Assembly (NCBI RefSeq): GCF_016808095.1
Contig: NC_068974.1
Span: forward strand, 1,674,001 to 1,738,000
Direction: 5' to 3'
DNA: 64,000 nt
From: Vigna angularis
Taxonomy: Eukaryota > Streptophyta > Magnoliopsida > Fabales > Fabaceae
Shown here: positions 45,405 to 58,506 of the stretch, piece by piece
Layout: the number at the start of each line of letters is the position of its first letter
Numbering within the stretch: position 1 is the first letter of the stretch
Program-made: the position numbers and the translations under genes
The notes under the pieces: generated by a model
Seen by the model: the letters and a program-made list of their open reading frames with translations, nothing else
Told to the model about the DNA's origin: nothing
Databases searched by the model: none

Positions 45405-47950
45405 TGTAACATCCCAAAAATACAGTAATAAAACTATATAATAGAATAATTACGATTAATAATAACACAGGTCAGTTTTAACATTTAAAAGAGTGTACTA
45501 CAGTGGCCGAACGGCCTTACAAGAAACTACAACTTAACTGTACAATAAAAACAGTATTTGACCGAACGGTTTACAAAACCAACACCGAGCGGTCATACAA
45601 AACTTAAAGAAACAGGTGAACGAACGGCCACCTAACCAAAATGACCAACTACAAGCCGAACGTCCTATTGTTCGGTTTTCACCTCGACTTCGACTAAGTT
45701 CTCTTCCTCCAAATATTGCTCTTCCAACGCCTCTTCCAATAACGCGTCTCCTTCTGCTCACATCCACACGGATGATCATTGCAAGGACAAGGACGGACGT
45801 ACAAACGAGACAACACAAGGAAAAACATAGGGTAAGCTTATGTAATTTAATTCAAGTAATAACATACATGTTCATATGCAAGCACATTCCAATACATTCC
45901 AATAAACAATTCAATCAAACCCTGATACTAGACCGATTGTCCGGACTGTATGAATTCTGTGTAGCTACGACGTTCGTGCACCCGGGTGATGTAGTAACTG
46001 GAATTCTCATCAACTGCCACCCGAGGTTAGTCCGTTCCATCCAAAGTACCCCTAAGGACTAGGACCTCCTGTCGTTCCCACACATGATCTACTCCCCTCT
46101 ACTTGAGGACGAGTATTCACGGAACATCAAGATGAAATGCCAGCTAAGCTTTGTCCACATTCATACTTTACAATATCAATATTCATCCAAGAGTCGTTCC
46201 TCCCTGGAACGCTCGTTCAACTTCACATCATTTCATTCATATCACATTCTCTTCTTATTTCATACATAATCATTCTCAATTCCATCTTTCATTATCACTT
46301 TTCTCAAATTCATCTTTTATAATCTTTCACTTTAATATCATTTCTATCATCCATTCCAAGGACATAAAATACCGAACGTTCAGCCCTCTTCATAATGAGG
46401 ACGAACGTAGGAACGAGACCGATAAATCTCCCGTTCCAGAATAGAATAAGACCGATTACAATAATATACCCTATATGACGAACGTTATTTACCACGTGAA
46501 TCAGTTGAATGAACTGACTCTCGTGAGTTCAGACCCACACTCAAAGAATAGAGTAAGTACGTAGGCTCTAGGCCGGATCCAAATGAATATAGACACATCA
46601 AGACGTTAAAGAATCATATTTATAATAATTCAATCACAGAAACCTAATGTCCGTCAATGACCGAACACGGTAAAAGGATTTACTGAATTTGGACGAACGC
46701 TATTTTTCATCAATATAGATTATATAAGAATCGAATACGAGCGCTTGGTGTAAGACCGAGCACTACTAATCTTAAAGTACAAGATTTGATATATTACTTT
46801 ATCAAGGGATATACGGATACAACTATGCTTGGCCGAACGCTCAAACATAGTATTACCACACGAGGACGCTCGTTCTCAACTAGGGTTCTCTCCAAATGAA
46901 AGAATCCCATTTTTACTATGTTTACCAAGAAAACCGAACGGTCAATGACCGTTCAGTGACGAACGTACTTTTTCATATGAGACTTTCATACCAGAATTAT
47001 TTCTTTCCAACAATCATTTCTTAATATATATACTTTCATAACTTTATACATTCCTATCAGATTCAACTTTCATACTTCATACAATTCATATCACATAAAT
47101 CTCATATAACTCATACATCATACATAACTCAACCATCATGTCAGTATTCATACTTGATACATACATTCACTCATTCAGCAACATGCATTCATTTTCAACA
47201 AGCGTACAACAACATACAATTAAATTAGATAAGCTTCCCTTACCTCTAGTGTGAACGTACGTCCTTCAGAATAAATCTCACTTGACGGAATTAAGATTTC
47301 TTCTACTTTCTACGCTCAACCAAACTCTTCCAAACTAAACCAAACAGTAAGAAACCAAGATAACTTAGACTACACCCTCGCATGAAACCAAAACGTGGTT
47401 TGCATGTAACAAAAGAAGGAACGACTAAGGGGAGAAGACTTACCAGCTCAAACTGGAAACTCAATCGGTTCAAGATGAAGCTTGGGACGCCGGGAATGCT
47501 TCCAAGGTGCCTGAACGGTGATCGGAGTAGAGAAGAGTAAGTTACAATAGAGAGAAGGGAGGGTTTTCTAGAGAGAAGAAGGAGGAAAATGAAAGATCAG
47601 ATTTTGGAAAGAGAGTACATGCAGAGGAGAGTGAGCAGGGTTTCCAGGAAAAATCATTTTTGTTTACCCCACATCCAAACGGTCGTACACTCTCCTGTTG
47701 ACACCTGTCATCCACTAACTGATTTTTGAAACTTCCATTCTTAACGCTTGGCGTTAGCGCATCAGAATTTGAATGTGTTTTAATGATATTAGACAGGTGG
47801 AGTTTTTGATGCATAATTACGAAGTCTCACATTAGGTGAGGTTGATACTTTATAAATATGTCGCAAAATAATAGGAGTGCAAAAATACATCAAAAGTATA
47901 TGAAGAACATGGCTTTTTTTTTAATAGAATGGAACTTTTGGGATGTTACG
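45405..47950 (-). mobile_element. Solo-type long LTR, TGTAACATCCC family
   Basis: The left end is TGTAACATCCCAAAA at 45405 and the right end TTTTGGGATGTTACG at 47950, a 15-bp palindromic pair with one changed base. Orientation relative to the copy at 1-477 is reversed: reverse complement of 45740-45850 matches 85-165. It contains many CCGAACG / GGACGAACG motifs and no retroviral coding domain. No matching 5-bp target duplication was seen (TTAGG versus ATGTT), so it may be a recombinant. Confidence 0.65.
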
Positions 47951-50900
47951 ATGTTGTTGAGATAAAAACAAGTTTTCCAATGTGTTTACAAAATGGAAGA
48001 CAAGGATTTAGGATTATTAATGTTGTGAATATCATACAATGAGATAAATATGTTTTAATTTTCTATTATATAGTTTCATTATAAAAAAATTGTAATTATT
48101 AATTTTTACTTTCTACTGATAAAAATAAATTTATGGTGAACACAAATTTACTTATAGGTTTTAGAATTTAAATTATTAATGGATATTTTTTATCAATAAT
48201 AAATTTATTGATAAAATTTGTTAATAAATTATAATTTGTATGTTGATAAATATTTTCATCGATAATTTGTAATTTGTATTATTGATAAAAAGAAATTTGA
48301 TATATTCAATAAATAAATTCAATAAATTAGATTCAATAAATTATATTAGTATAATATTCATTGTATTATTGGTAAAAAGAAATTTGATATATTCAATAGT
48401 AAAATAAGTGATAAATTTATATATATGACGTCATGCTTTCGACTCTTAAATAGTTTCGGTGACACGATACCTATTCAACAATAATAAAAAGGATATGTTT
48501 ATTTTAAAATATAAAATAAAATAGGAAAGTAAAATTATTAGTTTATTACTAGATCTTATAAAAGTGTAAAAATATGGAAGATGCTTATGTGTTTATAATT
48601 TTCTTTTAATCAATTGGTTTAGCAAAGAAAGGATCGGTCCGTTTGTTGTTGCATCGTGAGTAATGAAGTAGGAGGGACTTCACTACCATATAGTTAGATG
48701 AGTTAACAAATTTAATTGACTTTTTTCTTTAAATGTTATTTTTTATTTTAATATATATACTTTTAATTATATAAATGTTTTTTTAATTTTTAATTAATTT
48801 ATATCTCTAATCAAAAGAATTATTATTTTCACACATTAAATTATTTTACTATAACTAATAAATAAAATTTAATTAGTAAATATTAACAATTGAAATTAAA
48901 ATAATATTTTATATGTACACTTTTCAAATAATATAATATCAAGAATTAATATTTTTAACTATTTTTTATTTTAATTTTTAATTTTTAAAAAGTACAATGA
49001 CATTAAGTGGTGTGATTGTTAAACTTTTAAGGTGTAAGTCTAATAAAAAAATGTCAAGATCCATTATGTTTCTAATGTATTTATAATTATAAAAAAATAT
49101 CAATATTAAAATTCTACAGATTTATTTATGCAAATAAAGTTAAAAGCAAAGAATAATAAAGCTCATTTAATTAACAACGACAAGTATAGAAATTTACTAT
49201 CTTAACTTTTGAAATGTTGTCAAATATATACTTTATCAAATTACTTGAAGTTGTCAAAGTGCAGTAATAGACAAATCATTGTCTACATGATATTATTGAA
49301 AATAATCAACATAGGAAAAACATTTGTAACAGTGATATTATTCAATGTGAGGCAAGCATAATACTTAGAATATAAACTTTTTATTTATTTAAAAAAAATG
49401 GATTTCTCCCTTACCTAATTAGAATATCTCGAATCACATATTTAAGTTATTGCGAATGTGAAGAGAAGCAATTGGTAGACATTTTCATAATTATAATTAA
49501 TCTCTACCCCACTTCTCTCTTATATATAACTCTTATTTTTAAAGTGACTTTTTTACTATTTTTTTTTAAATATGTTTGTAGTTGATAAATTTAGACATAA
49601 AATAAAATTTATTTATATTTAAATTCTGATATATTTTAACTTTTAAACTTTTAAAATGGATGAATAATTTTCTTAATTCATCGATATTATTTATTTTTTT
49701 TCATGTTAAATAATGTTTCAAGTTACTGTTAAGTCCGGAATGTATGTGTAAATCGTTCAAATTTTCATATGAAACATTTTGATTAAAAATATTATATTTA
49801 TTTATTTTTAAAATTTAAAAAATAAATTATATTAAAGTTTGAAAAAAAAAATTTTAATTTAGTGTTAAAATTTAAAAATTAAAATCATCTTTAACTTTTT
49901 TTCTTACTAACAATAATAAATACAAATCGAAAAATATATTAACTTTTTTTACCAACAATAATAAATATAAATCGAAAAAGGAATAATATTATCTCAATTC
50001 TTATAAAAAGAAAAAGATAAAAAGAGAATGTTCGTCTGACATATCTAGCATTTATTATAAGACCCCAACATAGCTTCTCTTGGAATATTTTTGTGCTATT
50101 GATTTCATTCTTGTGATTGTGTAACCTATGCTTTTACAGACATATACATAAAAATTGGAGTGGTTGTAATCAAACTGAGTTCAATCACTCATTTATAGAA
50201 AAAGAAAGAACATACATTAATAAATCTTTTTTTAATCTTTAAAAGATTTATCGAATATAAACATTTGAGGTGTTTCAATCCTGTACATTAGAAAGTAAAT
50301 ACATAAATTACAGAGAAGTTCTAAATATATCTATGTATGCATAGTGTCGTTCCATTTGAGGAATTCGTTTGTCAGGTTGTACTATAATATTACACCCGTC
50401 AGATTTAATAACTCAAAACTGCTATTTCTCAATGTTTATGAATTAGACGATCCCAAATATTTCTATATCAATATATCAGTAAAAAATTACATCAATATTT
50501 CATTTTTCTGATCATTTTACATCAATATTTCATTTTTCTGATAAACAATTATACTCAAAAACCAGTCAGAATATCAGAAAGCCATTTGTATAATTTTATT
50601 GGACGAATAGAAATTGTAAAAGATAAACAAATTTAATTCATTGAAATCAAGCATGAGTGTATGAGTACTTTTGTTTGCTGAATACGTGCAACTAATTCCC
50701 ATATGAAATATATTTCATGTGCTTCTTAAAAAAACTATTTAGATATATAGATGATAGTAGAAAATTTTCTGCATAATTGACCACGAATTTCTTCATCATT
50801 GATGCCATTATATATTTAAAAACAAAAGCAAAAAAATATTGTGCATTCAAAGATATTATGAATTATACGATTGTTTTCGATTTACATACTCTATATGCAT

Positions 50901-51593
50901 GCGAGCATATTTCATTATGCATTATCTAACCTAGATATAACTTTTCTTTTCCACCTTCAACACATATCACAAAGAAAGCATTTGATTACTCTACATTTTC
51001 AAAACGATTCAGAGAGTGAAGTTATAAACTGATATCCAACCCTTAAAGTTAATATAATTTAATTTTAAAATAACAAATTATTAAGTTAGTTTAATTTTAC
51101 AAGTATCATGCTTTCTTTATTATTTATTCCTTTTTGTCGAAAAATAAAAATTTAGTTTAATTTTAAAGTGTTAAAATTATGGATTGCTGCAATTTTTTAA
51201 TGGCATGTGATCAAGCTAAGCTGAAAGGGGAATCACAAAAAATGTCAAAAGGAAATACAAACACCATTTAAGCCAAAAATAGAGAAACATGTTATTTCTA
51301 TTCTTGGAATAATACACATAACTGATATACAACATTATTGAAACAAATGCATTTACTGCATAGCACACTGCACAACATGGGTGGGATAGGGTTTATACAG
51401 AAACGCCATTGATTTCTTAGAACAGGCGTGACCATAATGCAAATAATAGAATGGATAACATTTTCTAACCATGACATTGTTTCATAGAATTAAGATTCTA
51501 TAATCTTATGTGGTGTGGTTTCTCAATTTTGGGGTGAAGTGGAAACTTATAAACTAGGGCTTTTGAAGGCATAAAGAATCGTGACTATGGTTT
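47951..51593. other. AT-rich intergenic region
   Basis: No gene seen. Local direct repeats only: AAAAAGAAATTTGATATATTCAAT at about 48287 and 48370, and ACATCAATATTTCATTTTTC at about 50490 and 50520. Confidence 0.5.
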
Positions 51594-53500
51594 TCAAGGG
51601 AAGTGTATCGGAATAGGTTTGAAAAACGGAATTGGTTTAGGTATGGGTTTAAAAATAGGAATAGGTTTAACAAAAGGAACTGGTTTTGGCACAGGCTTGA
51701 TGATAGGAAATGGTGTTGGAACTGGCTTGAAAACAGGAATTGGCTTATAAAAAGGTACAGGTTTTGGAATTGGCTTAATCACTGGAAATGGTGTTGGAAC
51801 TGGAACTGGTTTGAAAACTGGAATTGGCTTAACAAAAGGTTTTGGAATTGGCTTATAAACCGGCTTTGGAATAGGCTTGTAAACCGGAACTGGGACTGGT
51901 TTAGGCTTGTAAACCGGAACTGGTTTAGGATGAGGCTTGTAAACCGGAACCGGAACTGGTTTAGGCTTGTAAACTGGAACTGGTTTAGGATGAGGTTTGA
52001 AAACAGGAACCGGAACTGGTTTAGGCTTGTAAACTGGAACAGGTTTAGGCTTGTAAACCGGAACTGGAACAGGTTTAGGCTTGTAAACCGGAACTGGAAC
52101 AGGTTTAGGCTTGTAAACCGGAACTGGAACTGGTTTAGGCTTGTAAACAGGAACTGGTTTAGGATGAGGCTTGAAAACAGGAACCGGAACTGGTTTAGGC
52201 TTGTAAACCGGAACTGGAACTGGTTTAGGGTAAGGCTTGTAAACCGGAATGGGTTTTACAAATGGAATTGGTTTTGGAACAGGTTTAAAGAAAGGTTTCT
52301 TGAATAATGGTTTGTGATGGTGAAAAAAGAACTTTTCCTCTTCATAGTTTTCATTTAGGGTTGTTTTTGTCAGCTCTTCACTTTCAAGCTTCCCATTTGT
52401 GTTAACTTCAGTCCCTGATATATAAGAAAAATGCAGAAGAACATGAGATAATTAACAGGGATAATATTTATGAAATAATCAATTTAAATTTCATATAGGT
52501 GGATGAATAAAATAAGTTAAATATTCAATGAAGTCTCGTGATATAATTAGTGATAAAATAATAGATTAAAAAAATCATTATATGATTAAATTTATAACAC
52601 AAAGTAAACAAGATTAGTCCAGGTATAAATTAAGTATGATAAAGAGAGATAGAAGAAAGAAACAAAAAATGAATCTGCAAAATGTTATGAAAAAAAAAGT
52701 GTACGTAGGACCAGTTTTTCTCTATGATCACATGCATTCGGGTGCAAAATTAAATTGAATGGTGACAATAATTAATATAATATCAGTCAAAGACAATGTA
52801 TTGATCAGTAGTTTTAATTTTCATTTGCTCAATGTAGATTTAAAAAAAAACAATTACTTTGTAAAAAAAATAGTAATATATCTGATGTCTAGAATATAAA
52901 ATGTATTTATTCAACCATATAGGTTTAATTGCATTAAGATTAACATAATTATCTAATACTATAACACTTTTTTTAATAAAAAGACTTTCTAGTTTGATCT
53001 TTTAACCATTAAGTACTGATTAACATTTGTCATACAAAAGAAAGTAGAAGGATTATCAGCAAAATTTTAAAATTATTCATGAGAAAATTAAGAATGCATA
53101 TTACTTACATAAAAATGAATAACTATTTATTACAATAACAATTATTACTGTTTTTTTTTACCGAATTTGGACAATGTTTGAAATAGATTAACCTGATTGT
53201 TGACATATGATCGAGTTTCGAATAGGAAAGTTTATCTTACAAAAATTCTTTCATGATGAACTTTCTTTCGTGGTGATTTGAAACTCGATTACATAGCAAC
53301 AATCAAGTCACTCTATTTCAGAAATTATTCAACCAAACTTAATAAAAGCCAGTGTTCTTATGATTGTTATGAATATTATTACTGAAAAGGAAAAACCAGA
53401 AACCTGAAACTTCAGTTGTTGCTGCAGCAGCAACAGCATAACAGAAGGTGATGACAAGCCCAAAACGCAAAATCGCGTTTAGCAGAGAATGTTTTCCCAT
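51594..53500 (-). CDS. Secreted Pro-rich repeat protein (PELPK-like), gene C
   Basis: CDS = 53500-53404 joined to 52414-51594 (97 + 821 nt), 305 aa, with a 989-bp GT-AG intron. Exon 1 gives the signal peptide (MGKHSLLNAILRFGLVITFC, then Ala-rich) and ends in phase 1 at a Ser/Gly junction, as in genes A and B. Exon 2 starts with a polar acidic segment, FFFHHHKPLFKKPFF, then many 10-residue PVPVYKPKPV-type repeats (30 bp) with variants PHPKPV, then KPIPKPVPFYKPIPVFKPVP blocks to the end. Tyr in VYKP units is absent from A and B and is the residue that can be cross-linked in wall proteins. The middle lacks Met, which hides the gene in simple ORF searches; the frame is open throughout. Confidence 0.85.
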
Positions 53501-53582
53501 TGAGGCACACCACGTTGTGCCAATGAATGCTGAAAATGGAAAATGGTGTGAAGGCTTGAGTTACACTTGCCCCATACCTTCA

Positions 53583-53591
53583 TTATTTATA
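53583..53591 (-). promoter_or_regulatory. TATA box of PRP gene C
   Basis: TATAAATAA on the minus strand, about 85 bp upstream of the ATG, with ACTCAAGCCTT between, as in genes A and B. Confidence 0.7.
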
Positions 53592-56342
53592 TGGTTTGTT
53601 TTCACTCTGCATTAAATGATTATTATTTACTACATTTTCACATCTGTGATTATCATGCTGCAATAACAATCCAACAATGTTGTTGATTTGACTTTTATCT
53701 CTTCAGACAAGATCATGAGAAAATGTGGTTGAGAAAGAAACCCTAATAAAGTGACTGATTAGGTTTTCAACAAGACTAATCATCAACCATGTAGCAAGTA
53801 ATTACATTGTATAAAGGAATTGACATTGTGCATTAAGTGTTGAACTGCATTTTTGTGTGTGAATGTAAGAGTTTAGATTTAGTTAGTGAACATTATTGGT
53901 AGTTGGGAGTGTGTTCAAGATTTTAGAGTTTAACACCGTTTTTGTAGCTGAGAATGTATGATCGGTGTTCGCTCTAATAAATGAGCCTCATAAATTAGGT
54001 TGGTTTTTTCATATTGGGGTTTTAGAAGAATATTTTTGCATCCAGCTAGGGATGCTTTAGAATTTATTAGCATATGAAAAGAAAAGAGAACAACATTGAT
54101 ATACGTCTTTTCTTGGTAATGAAAAAGGGAGGACAATTCTTTGTCATCAATTAATGTTCCTCGATTGGTAATATTACTAGAAGTTGAAAAATCATTTAAC
54201 TTAGTCATTTATTTCTTAACATATAGTAAATTTAATGAAAGAACATGACAAAAGGGTACAAAATACTGTCTCTTATGTATATATATGTAAGAATATAAGA
54301 CCCTTAAATTAAAAAAATATTTGTTCTTTTTATAAGTTTTTTAACTATTCTTTGTGTTAATCATTTTTAATAAATTATAATAAACACTACTAAAAATTAG
54401 ATGTTTTTCATTCTTGTTAGGATTGAGGAGTATGGGATGGGTAATAAAATATTACATAACTTATGAATTGATTAATTAATTAGATGCTAAATGAAAGATA
54501 GATGGTTAATTATAAAAAAAAATAGTACAAATTATTTATAGATTTAATTTCAACATTAAATTAATACCTGTTCAGTGAACTTGGATTAATTGATAGAGAG
54601 AGTATCGGAAAAAAAATTGTACAAATTAACAAAAACATTGCAATTTTATTAGAAATTTTTTTTTTCTTCTTTCTCCCACCTCCTGAATATCATATATCCT
54701 TTTATACGTTAAATTTGTTTATTTTTTTATTTTCATGTTTAGATTATTAATGTAGGATAACAACTAAAAAATTAACCATTGAATTAGGTGATATTATCAT
54801 TATGATATGTACATCGAATTAAAGATTGAAATACTTTAACAGTAATTAAGATCCATATTCCACTTAATTGTAAGTTTGGTCATTCACTTTAATAGTGGGA
54901 CGAAATTATTGTTTAAATCATATTCAAACAATGGATATGCTTCTTTTTATATAAGAATATCTACTTTTTTTTTCTTTCTTAACAGAAAAAAAGAGTTTTG
55001 TTCATCTAAGATATGAAGAAGTGTACTTTTTAATATTTTCCAAGTTTTGGATTCTTTGAAGTTGAGCTACCACTTATTTGTTGAAATTTTTTTTTTAAAA
55101 AAAAAGTGAAACACTAAACGAGAGGTTCAAAAGGAATCCTTCTATCCCTCACTTTTTTTAATCCGAATACTTGTTAAAAAAATAAAATGAAACACCAAAA
55201 AGATTTCAAAAGTAATCCTTCTATCCCTTAATTTTTTTATCCGAATATTTGTCTCAATACATCTACAAATCTCTTAAAATCACTCGAAATCAAGATTAAT
55301 TTATGTATATATTTTTCTCTTAATAACTCACTTAATTTACTTTTAAAAATATATCATTAGATATCAAAGTGATTAATGCCTTTAAATATTTAATAAAACC
55401 TTTGTGCATGGTTTTAAATTGTGGTCCTAAACTTTCGTATTTAAAACAAAGATGTAGATTTCAATATTATATTTCTAACTATGAATGAGTGTGTCGCTAT
55501 GAATGTGATGATGTTTACATTGTTATAAGTTGTAGAGTTTCTCTTGTTTTTTTATGAAATAAATCATAAAATATATAAGTTAGTTAATTTAACTTTAATT
55601 TATAAACAGCATATTAATGATTTAATGTTTTATCTCATATTTATTTAGATTTTTTTTATATAATATATATAAATCATAAAAAAAGTTTACTTGTTTCATT
55701 GAACACTTGTGACTGTCAGATGATAAATTGACCTATAAATGTAACATGGTTGATCTGAGAAAGACAAGAAGAAAAGTTGTAAGAAGATGAATGAAGTGAA
55801 AAAGCAGATGAATTTGAGATTGTGGTATACATTAAAAGCGAGTAGCTAAAAAGTATAAGATGAGAAATAAGGAGAAAGATGAAGCATGTGGCATTCTGAG
55901 AATTCCAGGTTGGAAAGAAAGTGATGTACCATCTCTCTCACTTTCAATCACTTCTCATTCAAAAGACAAAACTGTATGGGAGGTGCATTTCTCATCCGAT
56001 ATTAATAACATCTCGCTTTTTCATCAACACTTCTAACAATAAATTACATTCTATTAATTAGATATAAAATAAATATACAGTAAGTGTAAAATTTATTTTA
56101 TCTATTAGTTTTATACAATTGAGTAACACTTAAAATTTATTTCTCAAAAATAACATTCTTAATTTATGATCCATTAACCACATAAAACAATAGACAAGAC
56201 ATTTTATGTGTATTTTTCTAAGGATTGAATAGGTTTTTTCACATCCAAAATCCTTTATGTTAAAATCAGTATTTTAACTCTTTTATTTTTTAATATTTAA
56301 TTAATATATTAACTTAATTTTATCATTTTTAAATTAACTCTG

Positions 56343-56385
<43 letters not shown>

Positions 56386-58506
56386 TTAACACTGAAAATT
56401 AACATGTCAACATAATCAATATATTAAGAAGTCAAAACTAAATTTATATATTTTTATTAAATTTGGATATGAAAACACTAAAAATAATTTGAAGATACTA
56501 ATTTTATTTAACACAGTTCACTTTTTGAGACACTAAAACTTATTCAAACTACTTTTTGTATCTACAATTATAAGTTAAAATTCATAATATCATGTATTCT
56601 GCTTGAAAACCTCTTGTCTTGATCAATGTTAGACATTTTTACATACAAAAGATATATTTGGCAAAAAAACAAAGGTAGACATATAATATTTCATAAAAAA
56701 AAAGTAGACATGTAATTTTATTATTATACATTTTATTACGTATAAAATGTTTTCTTTATCAAATATTTATATAATGTTATTTGAAAAATATTTAATTTTT
56801 TAAAATTAAAAGTTTTTTTTTTTCATTTTCGTAAAAAATACTTTAATTTTTTTTTTCATTTTTGTCATTTTTAATAAAGCACATATTTTATCAGACTTGA
56901 TCCAGGTGGCTGTACCTGAAATATTACTTGTAATTAAATAACAAAATGCATCTCTAATTATTTTTTTTTCCTCCTTTCTTAGAAAAATTTGGAGAAAAGG
57001 ATATGTGAAAGAAACTTCAAAGATGGGACAGAGTTTATGAAGCATTCATATCTACAAACCTAACAGAAAGAAAGGTACAATGATATGAACTCTAGAGATT
57101 TGTTAAATTTAAGAATGTGGTAGATTTAAAAAATAATAATTGGATGAAATGATGATGCATAAATATTCATAGTAAAAATTATGTATAATATAATAAAAAC
57201 TATGTATAGGATTAATTTTTTTTATACCCATATAATATTATATTTATAATAGAATAAATATAAACTAAATTCAAAATATAAATAAAAAATAATAACAAAT
57301 AGCTAAAATAAAAATAATATATCTATCTAAAATATTTAATAATTTAATATATCTAATAATAAAAATAATATTAATCTTCCCAAATAAAAATAAAGATATA
57401 GACAAAATATATAAATAAGAGTTAAATGAGTCAATCATTAGTGGAAATAATTAAAATTAAAAAATTAAAATAATTTCTTGAACATTTCATCTTTGAAACA
57501 TTTTTTAACACTCAATTTAAAAATACATTTTAAATTGTTTAATTAAGATTAATAAAAAAAATTGTTATAAATACATCTAAATTGTACAACTCAAAAATCT
57601 TTTTTTTTATTGTTCCTAGTGTTATCCTAAACATTTTTTATCAACCAATCTTTAGAGATATTTTTGATGTTTTTTTTTCATAACCCATAAGTTTTGGAAA
57701 ACATCATGAAATAATATTGCTTGTTAGCTTGCTTTACCCTTTGGATCTTAGAGTTTTGGATCTTCACAAACGTAGATATGGGTTTTTCTTCCTACAATCC
57801 CATAATTGCTATAAGCACCCAATAGTAAAAGCAAAGAGACCAAAATAACCTTATAATTTAACTTCAAACTTAATTGTTTTTCGCTGCGATTTCTTTGGAT
57901 TTCTTGTGCACAATACATTCTTGTCCCTTCCTTCAGGTTGTTCCAAAAGTGTTTTGGAATATTCAATCTAAAATACTAATATCATTATTTTGGAACGTGC
58001 TTTCTAGAGTCAAAACTAACATTCCTGAAACTCCAATTCAGAAGAATTTTTTTTCAATAAATATGTATATTTTGGAATTAATGATTGAGAATCATTAAAA
58101 GAAACACAAGTTAAATATGTTTTTATTTATTTTAAAATTAATATAGAAATTGTGTTTTGTTTCTAAAATATTTTGTTATTTCATTTTATAAAAGTAATGC
58201 AAAATCTTTTCTCCCAATATAACAACTTCCATATCAAACAAACACTATCACTACCTAAACTTGACGAAATGGTTATACTTTGAACCACATTTTATAAAAA
58301 CAATCACAATTTAACACAATTTTTTTACATTCATTTAATATTATTGTTCTTTACTTTTTTCTTCTTATGAAAAATATAAAATTTTACTTCATTATAATCG
58401 TTTTATTCTTATAATATATGTCAAATGAACGTAAATATATGTCATCCTACAATCAATCATATAATACGATTATATAAGACAAGTGTTTGTTGGTAGTTAT
58501 AAAGTA
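53592..58506. other. Intergenic region between PRP C and annexin
   Basis: 53905-54000 is the upstream block of gene C. The rest is AT-rich with a (TA)n tract at about 56346-56382. Several short ORFs (53930-54208, 56806-57045, 57748-58098) have no recognisable content. Confidence 0.5.
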
